Source of the DNA: Sutterella sp.
Lineage (GTDB): Bacteria > Pseudomonadota > Gammaproteobacteria > Burkholderiales > Burkholderiaceae_F
Length of the DNA: 44,235 bases
NCBI GenBank assembly: GCA_017936545.1
Contig: JAGBFJ010000084.1
Coordinates: 1-44,235 of the forward strand
Direction of reading: 5' to 3'
The notes under the pieces are model-generated. The model saw only the letters and a list, made by a program, of their open reading frames with translations. It was not told the origin of the DNA and searched no databases. The position numbers were made by a program, and so were the translations under genes. This document shows, piece by piece, positions 30,979 to 38,536 of this stretch (position 1 is the first letter of the stretch; each line of letters opens with the position of its first letter).

Positions 30979-32625
30979 TCAGGCTTCCTCGTGTGCATTC
31001 GGCACGGTGACCGCTTCGAAATTGACGGACGTGCAGATGATGCTCGCAAAGCGCGTGAAGAGAGACTGGAGCTCGAGATGGAGCGCGCTGGTCTCGATGG
31101 CGCCGGTCAGGCCCTTGGAAACGCGTTCCATATGATGCTGGGTGAGTTCGAAGGAACTCTTGATCATGGCTTCGCGTTCTTCAAGGAGCGTCACGCAGAC
31201 GGCCTTGCGTTCGTCGGGATCGGATGCCTGAACAATCGTGCCGAGCTTGTCGATACAAGCGATGGCGCGGCTGTGAAGCATCTGAAGTTCGGAGAGACCT
31301 TCAGGCGTGAAGGAGCGGTTCTTCGCGCACTTCTTGTCGGCGGTGATCGTGACGATGCGGTCGACGACGTCAAGCGCAAGCTTGAGCGAGGCGTTCACGT
31401 TCTTCAGGTACTGCCACTCGACGGCGTCGTCCTTCGTGAGCGGGCTGCGCATCACCATGGAGAGGTAGCGCGACACCGTGGTGCAGCGTTCCATGATGTA
31501 GTTGCGGCGGTCGTGGAGCACGAGGATCTGACCCTGCGGCGGGTTGGTGCGCAGCAGATCGTCGACGTCCTTCCAGAAGTCGCGGACTTCCCCGGTGATC
31601 TTGCCGATTTCGGAAGCGGCAACCTTGAGCGACATGCCGCCGCCGATGAGGTTTTCCTTGGAGAAGAGGCCCTTGTCCTTCTTCTGCTTCATGTTGTCGG
31701 CTTCAACCGGGAGGATGCGTTCGGCGATCTTGGCAACGATGCCGACGAAGAAGACGCCGATGATGCTGAACGCCAGGTTGATGCCCACGTGGAAGTAGAT
31801 CGGCGCATCGGGAATCGTGGAGAAGAACTCGTGGATGGCGGGGACGGTGGCAAGCGCCACGCCGGTCAGCGCCAGCATGGTCGAGCGCCAGATCGTGTTG
31901 GCGATCGGTGCGCGGCGACCCATGCGGCTGACGGTGAGGGCTGTCATCAGACCGAGAATGGTGTTTTCAATATCAGCGCCGAGCACGACCCAGAGGCCGG
32001 TCGAGATGGGAATGACGCCGGCGTTCACGAGGCCGGTCGTAATGATCACGGCGGCAAGGCTCGAGAAGCAGCCGAGGCCGAGACCGATGCCGAGAAGGAT
32101 GGCCATGATCGGCATCTGAGCGATCTGTTCGAAGATCGGCATGAGTTCGGGGCTCGTGCGAAGCGGCATCGTCGAGGCGATGATGAGCTTCAGAGCGAGC
32201 ATCACGATGCCGAGGCCGAGCAGAATGCGGCCGAACTGACCGGCACGTGTGTCGGGATGACGGCCGAAGAAGCAGATCGCACCGGCGAGAATCATCAGCG
32301 GCGACAGGAAGGAGAGGTCGAAGCTGAGGATTCGGCTCATCAGGGCGCTGCCGAAGTCTGCGCCCAGAATGCAGGCGAAGCCGATGGCGGTCGAGATGAG
32401 ACCTTCAGACGTGATGCTGGCAATGATCAGAGTAGCTGCGGTTGCACTCTGAAGGAGAGAAGCCAGAACCGTACCCGATGCAACAGCGGCAAAACGGTTG
32501 CTAAGATGTTTGGATAGAAATTCGCGCAGGGCAACGCCGAACGTGCGGAGCATCCCGGTTTTCACCATATAGGCGCCCCACAGCAAGAGCGCAATGCCCC
32601 CTGCCATGTGAATGAGTGACTGCAT
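30979..32625 (-). CDS. Na/Pi-cotransporter family protein with PhoU-like C-terminal domain
   Basis: A 548-residue protein. The N-terminal half has about 8-9 membrane helices containing the first inverted repeat motif 'LASLLQSATAATLIIASI'. The second repeat position reads 'GLGLGCFSSLAAVIITTGLV', where the family usually has QSSSA. The C-terminal 200 residues are helical, soluble and PhoU-like (repeated 'ALDVVDRIV', 'MLHSRAIACIDKL'). YjbB-type members export or import phosphate; the altered second QSS motif leaves the ion open. ATG 32625 is chosen because it leads straight into the first membrane segment ('MQSLIHMAGGIALLLWG'); the frame extends upstream into divergent ispDF leader sequence without homology. 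Divergent from ispDF. Confidence 0.83.
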   Translation of the reverse strand: MQSLIHMAGGIALLLWGAYMVKTGMLRTFGVALREFLSKHLSNRFAAVASGTVLASLLQSATAATLIIASITSEGLISTAIGFACILGADFGSALMSRILSFDLSFLSPLMILAGAICFFGRHPDTRAGQFGRILLGLGIVMLALKLIIASTMPLRTSPELMPIFEQIAQMPIMAILLGIGLGLGCFSSLAAVIITTGLVNAGVIPISTGLWVVLGADIENTILGLMTALTVSRMGRRAPIANTIWRSTMLALTGVALATVPAIHEFFSTIPDAPIYFHVGINLAFSIIGVFFVGIVAKIAERILPVEADNMKQKKDKGLFSKENLIGGGMSLKVAASEIGKITGEVRDFWKDVDDLLRTNPPQGQILVLHDRRNYIMERCTTVSRYLSMVMRSPLTKDDAVEWQYLKNVNASLKLALDVVDRIVTITADKKCAKNRSFTPEGLSELQMLHSRAIACIDKLGTIVQASDPDERKAVCVTLLEEREAMIKSSFELTQHHMERVSKGLTGAIETSALHLELQSLFTRFASIICTSVNFEAVTVPNAHEEA

Positions 32626-32779
32626 GCTCGTCCCCAAGTGTTTTGATTTTTTCTGTTTTTTATGTCCGGAATTTTTTCCGTGATCGGGGATCATATCGAA
32701 AACAGGCGGTGTTATGCCGACGTAAAGGGCATTTTTTTGATGATATCGATAAAAAATGATGAATAGAGAGGAGACTAAG

Positions 32780-33964
32780 TTGCCAAAACCGTCACAAAAG
32801 GTGGTTGCGCTGGTCTGTGCGGCGGGTGTCGGAAGCCGGATGGGGCTTTCGGTGCCCAAGCAGTACATGAAGCTCGGCAGCCGGCCGATGCTGGTGCATA
32901 CGGTCCGCGCCCTGAGCGCCGTAGAACGCATCAGCGACCTCGTCGTCGTGGTCAGTCCGACCGATGCTTATATAGATGAAGTGATTCCTTTGCTGCCGGC
33001 GAACGTACGTGTTCTGCGGTGCGGCGGCCGCGAGCGCGCCGAATCCGTGGTCAACGGTCTGGTGGCCGCAGGATTTCCGGGCGATGCCTGGGTGCTGGTG
33101 CACGATGCGGCCAGGCCGTGTCTGCGCCCGGGCGAGGCCGGTCAGCTGATCGATGCCGTGCTCACCGACGAAACGGTGTCGGGCGGGATTCTGGCCAGCC
33201 CGGTCGCTGATACCGTCAAGCGCACGGATGAAAACCGGCGCATTGTGGAAACCGTGCCGAGAAAGGCGCTCTGGCGGGCGGCGACGCCCCAGATGTTCCG
33301 GGTGCGGGAACTGATTGAAGCGCTTTCGGGCGACCTCATCGGCATTACGGACGAAGCGAGCGCCATGGAGCGGCTCGGTCGGCCGGTGCGCATCGTGCAG
33401 GGAAGAACAACAAACATCAAGGTGACCGAGCCCGCGGACGCGCTGCTCGCCAGCCTTATTCTGGGAGATACAGCCGTGGTGCCTGTTCGCGTGGGTCAGG
33501 GATACGATTCTCATCGTCTGGTCGAAGGTCGTCCGCTTATTCTGGGCGGCGTGACCGTTCCTTTCGAACTCGGGCTTGACGGCCATTCCGACTCCGACGT
33601 GCTCCTTCATGCGGTGACCGACGCCGTGCTCGGCGCTGCCGCGCTCGGCGACATCGGTCAGCATTTTCCGCCGTCAGATCCGAAATGGAAGGGCGCGGAC
33701 AGCCGCATACTGCTTGAAGCCGTCGTGGCGCTGGCGGCGGATAAAGGGTGGAAGGTCGTCAACTGCGATGCGACCGTCGTGGCGGAGCGCCCGAAGATCG
33801 GGCCGCACATGCCGGCTATTCGCGCCAGCGTCGCCAGGTGTCTCGGGGTTTCCGAAGACGTCGTCAACGTGAAGGCGAAGACGAACGAGAAGATGGACGC
33901 CGTCGGCAGGCTCGAAGGCATGATGGCTCAGGCAGTGGTCCTCATGGCCAGAACCGAAGCCTGA
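32780..33964 (+). CDS. ispDF: Bifunctional IspD-IspF (MEP pathway)
   Basis: A 394-residue fusion of two enzymes of the methylerythritol-phosphate isoprenoid pathway. Residues about 1-230 are IspD (MEP cytidylyltransferase): 'VCAAGVGSRMGLSVPKQYM', 'HDAARPCL', 'TPQMFRV', and 'VTEPADALLA'. Residues about 235-394 are IspF (2-C-methyl-erythritol-2,4-cyclodiphosphate synthase): 'GQGYDSHRL' with the metal-binding Asp/His, 'GLDGHSDSDVLLHAVTDAVL', and 'KAKTNEKMDAVGR'. The frame is continuous across the join ('LGDTAVVPVRVGQGYDSH'). TTG 32780 is preferred: AGAGGAGA lies seven bases ahead. The in-frame ATG 32756 precedes that Shine-Dalgarno and would translate it. In most betaproteobacteria ispD and ispF are separate adjacent genes. 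Confidence 0.93.
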   Translation: MPKPSQKVVALVCAAGVGSRMGLSVPKQYMKLGSRPMLVHTVRALSAVERISDLVVVVSPTDAYIDEVIPLLPANVRVLRCGGRERAESVVNGLVAAGFPGDAWVLVHDAARPCLRPGEAGQLIDAVLTDETVSGGILASPVADTVKRTDENRRIVETVPRKALWRAATPQMFRVRELIEALSGDLIGITDEASAMERLGRPVRIVQGRTTNIKVTEPADALLASLILGDTAVVPVRVGQGYDSHRLVEGRPLILGGVTVPFELGLDGHSDSDVLLHAVTDAVLGAAALGDIGQHFPPSDPKWKGADSRILLEAVVALAADKGWKVVNCDATVVAERPKIGPHMPAIRASVARCLGVSEDVVNVKAKTNEKMDAVGRLEGMMAQAVVLMARTEA

Positions 33965-33985
33965 TCTTCGGAGGTGCGCAGACGG

Positions 33986-34024
33986 AAGCGGGCTGACGCC
34001 TTAACGGCATCAGCCCGCTTTTCC
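33986..34024. terminator. Terminator between ispDF and envZ
   Basis: A 15-bp stem with one wobble (33986-34000 with 34006-34020), then a short T run. It lies 22 bases after ispDF and close to the envZ stop, so it can serve both converging units. Confidence 0.78.
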
Positions 34025-34033
34025 ATCCGGCCG

Positions 34034-35488
34034 TCAGGCCTTGTCCTTCACTTTGTCTTTTTCCTTCTGGATGCCTTTGAGCACCTTCTTTTCGAGCTTT
34101 TCCTGCTCCTTCTGAAGTTTTTCCTCCTTGCTCTTTTCCGCTTCGGGGGTCGTCGCCGGGAACAGCACCTTCACGAGAAGTCCGTGAGGATTCATCGAGT
34201 CGAGCACCACCGTGCCGCCCGAACGGCGGACGATGCGGTCGACGATGGCTAGACCGAGCCCTGTGCCCGTCACGCCGCTTCGCGCGCTTTCGCCGCGTTC
34301 GAACGGACGCATGACGCGTTCGCGCTGATCTTCGGGGAGCCCCGGACCTTCGTCGCCGACGGAAATCTGCGCCTTGCGGCCGTCCTTGGAGAGTTCGGCC
34401 CTCACGTGCAGGCGAAGCATGCCGTCTTCGCTTCGGCCGTAGCGCATGGCATTCGTAAAGAGATTCTGCAGAGCGCGGGAAAGCTCGAGCGGATGCGCGA
34501 TCACAAAGATGTTGGGCGCAATCTGCGAATCGACCGTCACGGTGCTGTCGCTCGCTAGGCGGGCATTGGACATGGCGGCCTCGATCGCTTCGCCCAGATT
34601 GAGCATTTCCTGCTTTTCGTGACTGTGACGTGCGTAGGAGAGGAACTGATTGACGATGTTTTCCATCTGCTCCAGATCGCTCACCATGGCGTTGCGGGAA
34701 TCATCGGGCAGGTTCGCAAGCTCCACTTCCAGACGAAGACGCGTGATCGGCGTGCGAAGGTCGTGGCTCACGCCCGCAAGAAGCAGTTCCCGGTCGGTTT
34801 CCATGCGGCGGAGATCCTGAACCATGTGGTTGAAGCTCATGTTCACGGCCTGAATTTCCGCCGTGCCCGAATCCTCGGGAAGCGGATCCGGCACTTTGCC
34901 CTGACCGAGCTGGGTGGCCACCAGCGAAAGTTTGGCGAGAGGATCGATGACGTGCCGCGTCAGCAGCGTGGCTCCGAAAAGACTGGCCATACAGGCCGCG
35001 AGCGCCCACCAGAGCCAGGCCGTGCCGAGCGGAGGATCGAGCAGATCGCTCGAAGTCTGCATCCAGTATTCGTCGCCGTCGATTTCCACCGATACCCAAA
35101 GGCCGGGAACGTTGTTCACGCGGGAGGCAAGCACGGTTTCCTGACCGAGCGAATTCTTCACGAGCTGCTCGATGAGGGCGTTGAAGCCGTCCGAAGGCAG
35201 CGGCTTCACTCGGTCGGAGATGTCGCGGGGCGAAATCAGCAGACCTTCGCGGGCGGCGAGAATGCGAAGCAGGTCGATGCGGTAAAGCGGGTCGGCCGTC
35301 ACGAGCGCGTACTTCGTCAGATTGGCGGTCGATACGATGTGCTGAGCGACGCCCTGCGAGTAGGGCAGCTCGGATAGAACGCGAAAACTCTGCAGCCAGC
35401 CGATGGCGCTGAAGAAGATCAGGCCGCAGAGAAGCAGGAAGGTGCGCCAGAAAAGACTCGGACGATGCTTGGGTCGGCGATTCAGCAT
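34034..35488 (-). CDS. envZ: EnvZ-like sensor histidine kinase
   Basis: A 484-residue membrane sensor kinase. Two membrane helices (about 14-31 and 156-175) flank a periplasmic domain. A HAMP linker leads to the dimerisation helix 'AGVSHDLRTPITRLRLEVEL', with phospho-acceptor His242 in the EnvZ form 'GVSHDLRTP'. The ATPase domain has N 'LQNLFTNAMRYG', G1 'VGDEGPGLP' and G2 'GTGLGLAIVDRI'. It should phosphorylate the OmpR homologue encoded upstream. After the catalytic domain is a highly charged tail of about 37 residues (Lys/Glu-rich, coiled-coil-like), not usual in EnvZ, which is about 450 residues in E. coli. ATG 35488 is chosen because the membrane anchor starts soon after. A terminator hairpin lies between ompR and this gene. 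Confidence 0.9.
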   Translation of the reverse strand: MLNRRPKHRPSLFWRTFLLLCGLIFFSAIGWLQSFRVLSELPYSQGVAQHIVSTANLTKYALVTADPLYRIDLLRILAAREGLLISPRDISDRVKPLPSDGFNALIEQLVKNSLGQETVLASRVNNVPGLWVSVEIDGDEYWMQTSSDLLDPPLGTAWLWWALAACMASLFGATLLTRHVIDPLAKLSLVATQLGQGKVPDPLPEDSGTAEIQAVNMSFNHMVQDLRRMETDRELLLAGVSHDLRTPITRLRLEVELANLPDDSRNAMVSDLEQMENIVNQFLSYARHSHEKQEMLNLGEAIEAAMSNARLASDSTVTVDSQIAPNIFVIAHPLELSRALQNLFTNAMRYGRSEDGMLRLHVRAELSKDGRKAQISVGDEGPGLPEDQRERVMRPFERGESARSGVTGTGLGLAIVDRIVRRSGGTVVLDSMNPHGLLVKVLFPATTPEAEKSKEEKLQKEQEKLEKKVLKGIQKEKDKVKDKA

Positions 35489-35540
35489 GAGTGGGTTCCG
35501 CTTGATGGATGTCGTCGGAGAAAGTCTAGCCGCTCGGACG

Positions 35541-35571
35541 AAAAAAGGCTTCGGCACCGGGTGCCGAAGCC
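35541..35571 (-). terminator. Intergenic hairpin between ompR and envZ
   Basis: A perfect 11-bp GC stem (35547-35557 with 35561-35571, tight loop), with T6 following on the minus strand (35546-35541). It lies downstream of ompR and 53 bases before the envZ start, so full envZ expression requires read-through or a separate promoter. Confidence 0.8.
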
Positions 35572-35596
35572 TCTCAGACTGTCAGAACGGCGCCGA

Positions 35597-36322
35597 TCAG
35601 TTGTGACCGTCCGGGATGAAGACGTAGCCGAGCCCCCAGACCGTCTGCAGATAGCGGGGCTTGGAGGGATCCGGCTCGATCAGCTTGCGAAGCCGGGAAA
35701 CCTGAACGTCGAGCGAGCGGTCGAAGGCTTCGTATTCGCGGCCGCGGGCCATTTCCATCAGCTTGTCGTGGGAGAGCGGCTGACGCGGATGGCGGGCGAA
35801 GGCCTTCAGAACGGCGAATTCGCCGGTCGTGAGCGACTGGGGCTCGCCGTTCTTCTTGAGAACGCGGGTGCCGAGATCAAGTTCGAATTCGCCGAAGCGG
35901 ACGATTTCGTTGTCGAGTGAAGGCGCGCCGGGGGCATCGGGCGCCGGACGGCGGCGCAGGACGGCGTGGATGCGGGCGAGCAGTTCGCGCGGGTTGAAGG
36001 GCTTGGCGATGTAGTCGTCGGCGCCGAGTTCGAGACCGACGATGCGGTCGACGTCTTCGCCGCGCGCCGTCAGCATGATGACGGGCGTCTGGTCTTTCGC
36101 CGCACGCAGACGGCGAAGAATCTGAAGGCCGTCTTCGCCCGGCATCATCAGGTCGAGAATGAGAGCGTCGAAGTGTTCTCTCACCCAGAGCCTGTTCATG
36201 GCCTGACCGTTTTCCGAAACGAAGACCTGGAAGCCGTTTTCACCGAGATAGCGGCGCAGCAGGTCGCGAAGGCGGGGATCGTCGTCAACGACGAGAATCT
36301 TGGGAATGCGTTCTCCGGTCAC
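35597..36322 (-). CDS. ompR: OmpR response regulator
   Basis: A 241-residue OmpR-class regulator. The receiver domain has 'KILVVDDDPRLRDLL', phospho-acceptor Asp57 in 'LILDLMMPGEDG', Thr85 and Lys107 ('IAKPFNPRELLARI'). The C-terminal winged helix ends with 'VSRLRKLIEPDPSKPRYLQT' and 'VWGLGYVFIPDG', close to E. coli OmpR by eye. It responds to envelope or osmotic signals relayed by EnvZ and controls porins and other envelope genes. This window encodes two porins and FadL, possible targets. Upstream (36432-36477) there are two CTGTTACAAA repeats, resembling half of the GTTACA-type OmpR boxes, which suggests autoregulation. Confidence 0.94.
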   Translation of the reverse strand: MTGERIPKILVVDDDPRLRDLLRRYLGENGFQVFVSENGQAMNRLWVREHFDALILDLMMPGEDGLQILRRLRAAKDQTPVIMLTARGEDVDRIVGLELGADDYIAKPFNPRELLARIHAVLRRRPAPDAPGAPSLDNEIVRFGEFELDLGTRVLKKNGEPQSLTTGEFAVLKAFARHPRQPLSHDKLMEMARGREYEAFDRSLDVQVSRLRKLIEPDPSKPRYLQTVWGLGYVFIPDGHN

Positions 36323-36723
36323 GGTGTACTCCTGATGTCGGCGGCGGCTCCTGACGTCGGTCCTGAACCGCTCACACGGTATTCGAAAGGACGGCCGATG
36401 CGGCCGTCTGTTGCTGAAACGTATTGTCGCCTGTTACAAATGACTGTGCATACGAAAACAAAATGCTGTTACAAAATCCGAACACTTGTGCAACAAAGTG
36501 ACGCTTCCCTAATCCTTTGTTTTTCACTACACTGCAGAGCATGCTGCGCCTGAGTCCCGATGAGGGCGCCGCAAGGGAAGGCATTCAGGGCATGGGATGC
36601 TTCCAAGGGTTAACGAGTAACACAATACCTTCTGTAACGGTTTTTTCGGTCAGCTCGATGAAGCGTGCGGAAAAAATGCTGTTATAGTGCAAGCAGTTCA
36701 CGTCGATGTCTGGAAATCCGATT
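36323..36723. other. Regulatory intergenic region upstream of ompR
   Basis: About 400 bases without a supportable gene. It holds the promoters of the leftward ompR and of the rightward hypothetical at 36724. Two direct CTGTTACAAA repeats (36432-36441, 36467-36476) and the near-copies AAAATGCTGTTAC (36462-36472) and AAAAATGCTGTTAT (36673-36685) are present. A TATAGT (36683-36688) is a candidate -10 for the rightward gene. Confidence 0.55.
36432..36477. repeat. Direct CTGTTACAAA repeats, candidate OmpR sites
   Basis: CTGTTACAAA occurs at 36432-36441 and again at 36467-36476, 35 bases apart, about 110-155 bases ahead of ompR. It contains GTTACA, the core of known OmpR recognition sites. Tandem copies on one strand are how OmpR sites are usually organised, though the normal repeat is about 10 bases; 35 is roughly three helical turns. 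Confidence 0.45.
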
Positions 36724-37206
36724 ATGCGAAACAGTGCATTCATCATGCTGTTCTGCCTCGGCTGCGGATCCGCTTCTGCCTGGGACGGCACTGTTGTCAC
36801 TCAGGGAAGGATCCCTGACGGCTGCCGCGATACGTCCGAAGTGCCCTGCGTTCAGATGTGGAGCACGATGACGGCCGCGCAGCGCGCCAAGCTGTGGCCC
36901 TATCTCGACGACGTAGCCCGCGCCATGCACTGGCGCAGCATGACGTCGTCCGAACGCAAGGCCATGCGCTCGCTGCTTTCCGAGGCCGACCGCGACCGCC
37001 TGCGCCGCCGCTACAGCAGCGTGAAGACGGATGAGCACGGCCCCGACGCCAAGGCGCGAGTCAAGCTCGGCAATCTCGGCAGCGAGGACCGCACCCTCAT
37101 GCGCCGGCAGATTACGGAATTCCACGTCGAACTCGTCGGCAGCCGCGGACGCGGCAGATCCCATTTCGCGGGCGGCCAGGACGAAGCCGAAAGAACGGCT
37201 CCCTGA
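36724..37206 (+). CDS. Small exported hypothetical protein
   Basis: A 160-residue protein with a signal peptide (about 1-19, ending SASA before W). The mature part is hydrophilic and helical: 'WSTMTAAQRAKLWPYLDDVA', 'RSMTSSERKAMRSLLSEADR' and 'DRLRRRYS' resemble the short Trp/Leu-spaced helices of DUF3106-type proteins, which is a guess. Basic residues dominate the C-terminal third. Two Cys in the mature N-terminus (DGC, VPC) could form a disulfide. ATG 36724 is chosen because it begins the signal peptide; an in-frame ATG lies 18 bases earlier. Divergent from ompR, so it may be co-regulated from the shared region. It ends in its own terminator. Confidence 0.7.
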   Translation: MRNSAFIMLFCLGCGSASAWDGTVVTQGRIPDGCRDTSEVPCVQMWSTMTAAQRAKLWPYLDDVARAMHWRSMTSSERKAMRSLLSEADRDRLRRRYSSVKTDEHGPDAKARVKLGNLGSEDRTLMRRQITEFHVELVGSRGRGRSHFAGGQDEAERTAP

Positions 37207-37227
37207 CGATCGGATTTCATTCGGAAG

Positions 37228-37261
37228 AAGGCGGTCATCCCGACGGATGCCCGCCTTTTTG
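37228..37261 (+). terminator. Terminator after the exported hypothetical
   Basis: A 13-bp stem with one mismatch (37228-37240 with 37245-37257) then a T run. It separates this gene from the tsaB operon. Confidence 0.82.
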
Positions 37262-37346
37262 ACATGTGCCCGCCGAAGCGTCGGGAGTCGAACCGATGCG
37301 TGGCTATAATGACGGGAATTCAATATCCCGAGGGATGCCAGCCGCC

Positions 37347-38075
37347 ATGACTTCCGCTTACGTTCTTGCTCTCGACACGGCTCATCAGCAGTGTTCCGCC
37401 TCGCTTCTTTCGCGCGACGGCAGTGTCTCTGTTCTGCGCTCGGAAACGGTCGGCAACAAGCATGCGGAGCGGATTCTTTCTCTGATCGACGAACTGCTTG
37501 CCGAAGCCGGTCTGACGAAGGCTGACATCGGGCTGGTCGGCTTCGGCGCGGGCCCCGGCAGCTTTACCGGTCTTCGCGTGGCCTGCGGCGTTGCGCAGGG
37601 CATCGCCTGGGCGCTTCGCACCGAAGTCGCCGCCGTCTGCAATCTGGAAGCCGATGCGCAGGCGGCCTCCGATGCGGCCGACCTTCCTGCCGGCACCCGC
37701 ATTGCCGTCATGAACGATGCCCGCATGCAGGAAGCCTACTGCGGTCTTTATGAAACAGCAGGACGAGGCGTGCGCGTGAAGGCGCTCTGCGAGCCGCTTC
37801 TCGTGAAGCCTTCGGCGCTCGGCGGCTGGCTTGCCGACTGCCGTGCCGATGCCGGCTGCGGGTCGGCTCTTTCCGTTTATGCGGCGGACATCGCGCTGCC
37901 CGCAGGACTTCGCACGGTGGACATCCCCGCCGACATGATCCTGACGCTCGCCCGCCTGGCGTTCGGCGACGAGGATGCCGGCAGAACGATGCTGCCTGCT
38001 CTTGCTTCGCCGCTTTATGTGCGCAACCGAGTGGCCCTGACGATGGCCGAGCGTGCGCGGGGAGAGCGTCTGTGA
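37347..38075 (+). CDS. tsaB: TsaB, tRNA t6A37 biosynthesis subunit
   Basis: A 242-residue ASKHA-fold protein. With TsaD and TsaE it supports threonylcarbamoyl transfer to A37 of ANN-decoding tRNAs. Seen are 'VLALDTAHQQCSASLLS' at the N-terminus, 'HAERILSLIDELLAEAGL', 'FGAGPGSFTGLRVACGVAQG' and 'VMNDARMQEAYCGLYE'. ATG 37347 is chosen because the first beta strand follows immediately; the in-frame ATG at 37335 is possible but has its GAGGG right against it. First gene of an overlapping operon tsaB-rimI-udg-yhdT-panF; the GTGA overlap with rimI shows coupling. Confidence 0.92.
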   Translation: MTSAYVLALDTAHQQCSASLLSRDGSVSVLRSETVGNKHAERILSLIDELLAEAGLTKADIGLVGFGAGPGSFTGLRVACGVAQGIAWALRTEVAAVCNLEADAQAASDAADLPAGTRIAVMNDARMQEAYCGLYETAGRGVRVKALCEPLLVKPSALGGWLADCRADAGCGSALSVYAADIALPAGLRTVDIPADMILTLARLAFGDEDAGRTMLPALASPLYVRNRVALTMAERARGERL

Positions 38076-38536
38076 CCTCTGCGGCTCTCCGACCCCTGCG
38101 TGCCGAAGATGCGGACGAACTCGCCCGCCTCGAAGCGCTCGTAGAACCGACGCCGTGGACGGCGAAGGATTTTCTCGACGTGCTGAAGAATGACTGGCGG
38201 GGAAGGGTGCTTGAAGCCGACGACGGTTCCGTCGCCGCCTGGGCGGTCGTCATGCCGAATCTGGACGAAGCGGAGCTTCTGACGATCGGCGTTCGTCCGG
38301 ATCTTCAGGGCCGGGGTCTCGGCCGTGCGATGCTTGATGAAGTGCTTCGTCTTATCGACGGAGAAAACCGAATCTGCTGTCATCTTGAAGTCCGCGAGTC
38401 GAATCTGAGAGCGATCCGCCTCTACGAAACAAGCGGCTTCGTGCGGGTGGGCCTTCGCAAAAATTACTATCGGACGGCGGACGGCCGGGAAAATGCCGTG
38501 CTGATGCGCCGTGAAAACGGAGGCGCGTCATGCTGA
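38072..38536 (+). CDS. rimI: RimI ribosomal protein bS18-alanine N-acetyltransferase
   Basis: A 154-residue GNAT acetyltransferase. It shows 'ELLTIGVRPDLQGRGLGRAM' (acetyl-CoA pyrophosphate loop R/QxxGxG/A), then 'LEVRESNLRAIRLYETSGFV' plus 'RVGLRKNYY', which closely match RimI. RimI acetylates the N-terminus of ribosomal protein S18. GTG 38072 overlaps the tsaB stop (GTGA), the usual arrangement tsaB-rimI. It overlaps the next gene by seven bases. Confidence 0.93.
   Translation: MTSAALRPLRAEDADELARLEALVEPTPWTAKDFLDVLKNDWRGRVLEADDGSVAAWAVVMPNLDEAELLTIGVRPDLQGRGLGRAMLDEVLRLIDGENRICCHLEVRESNLRAIRLYETSGFVRVGLRKNYYRTADGRENAVLMRRENGGASC

Noticed and set aside
30991-32517. Open frame of about 500 codons opposite the Na/Pi-type gene
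   Set aside because: Product is His/Asp/Glu/Arg-rich with no membrane or domain pattern; the minus-strand gene has clear transmembrane repeats.
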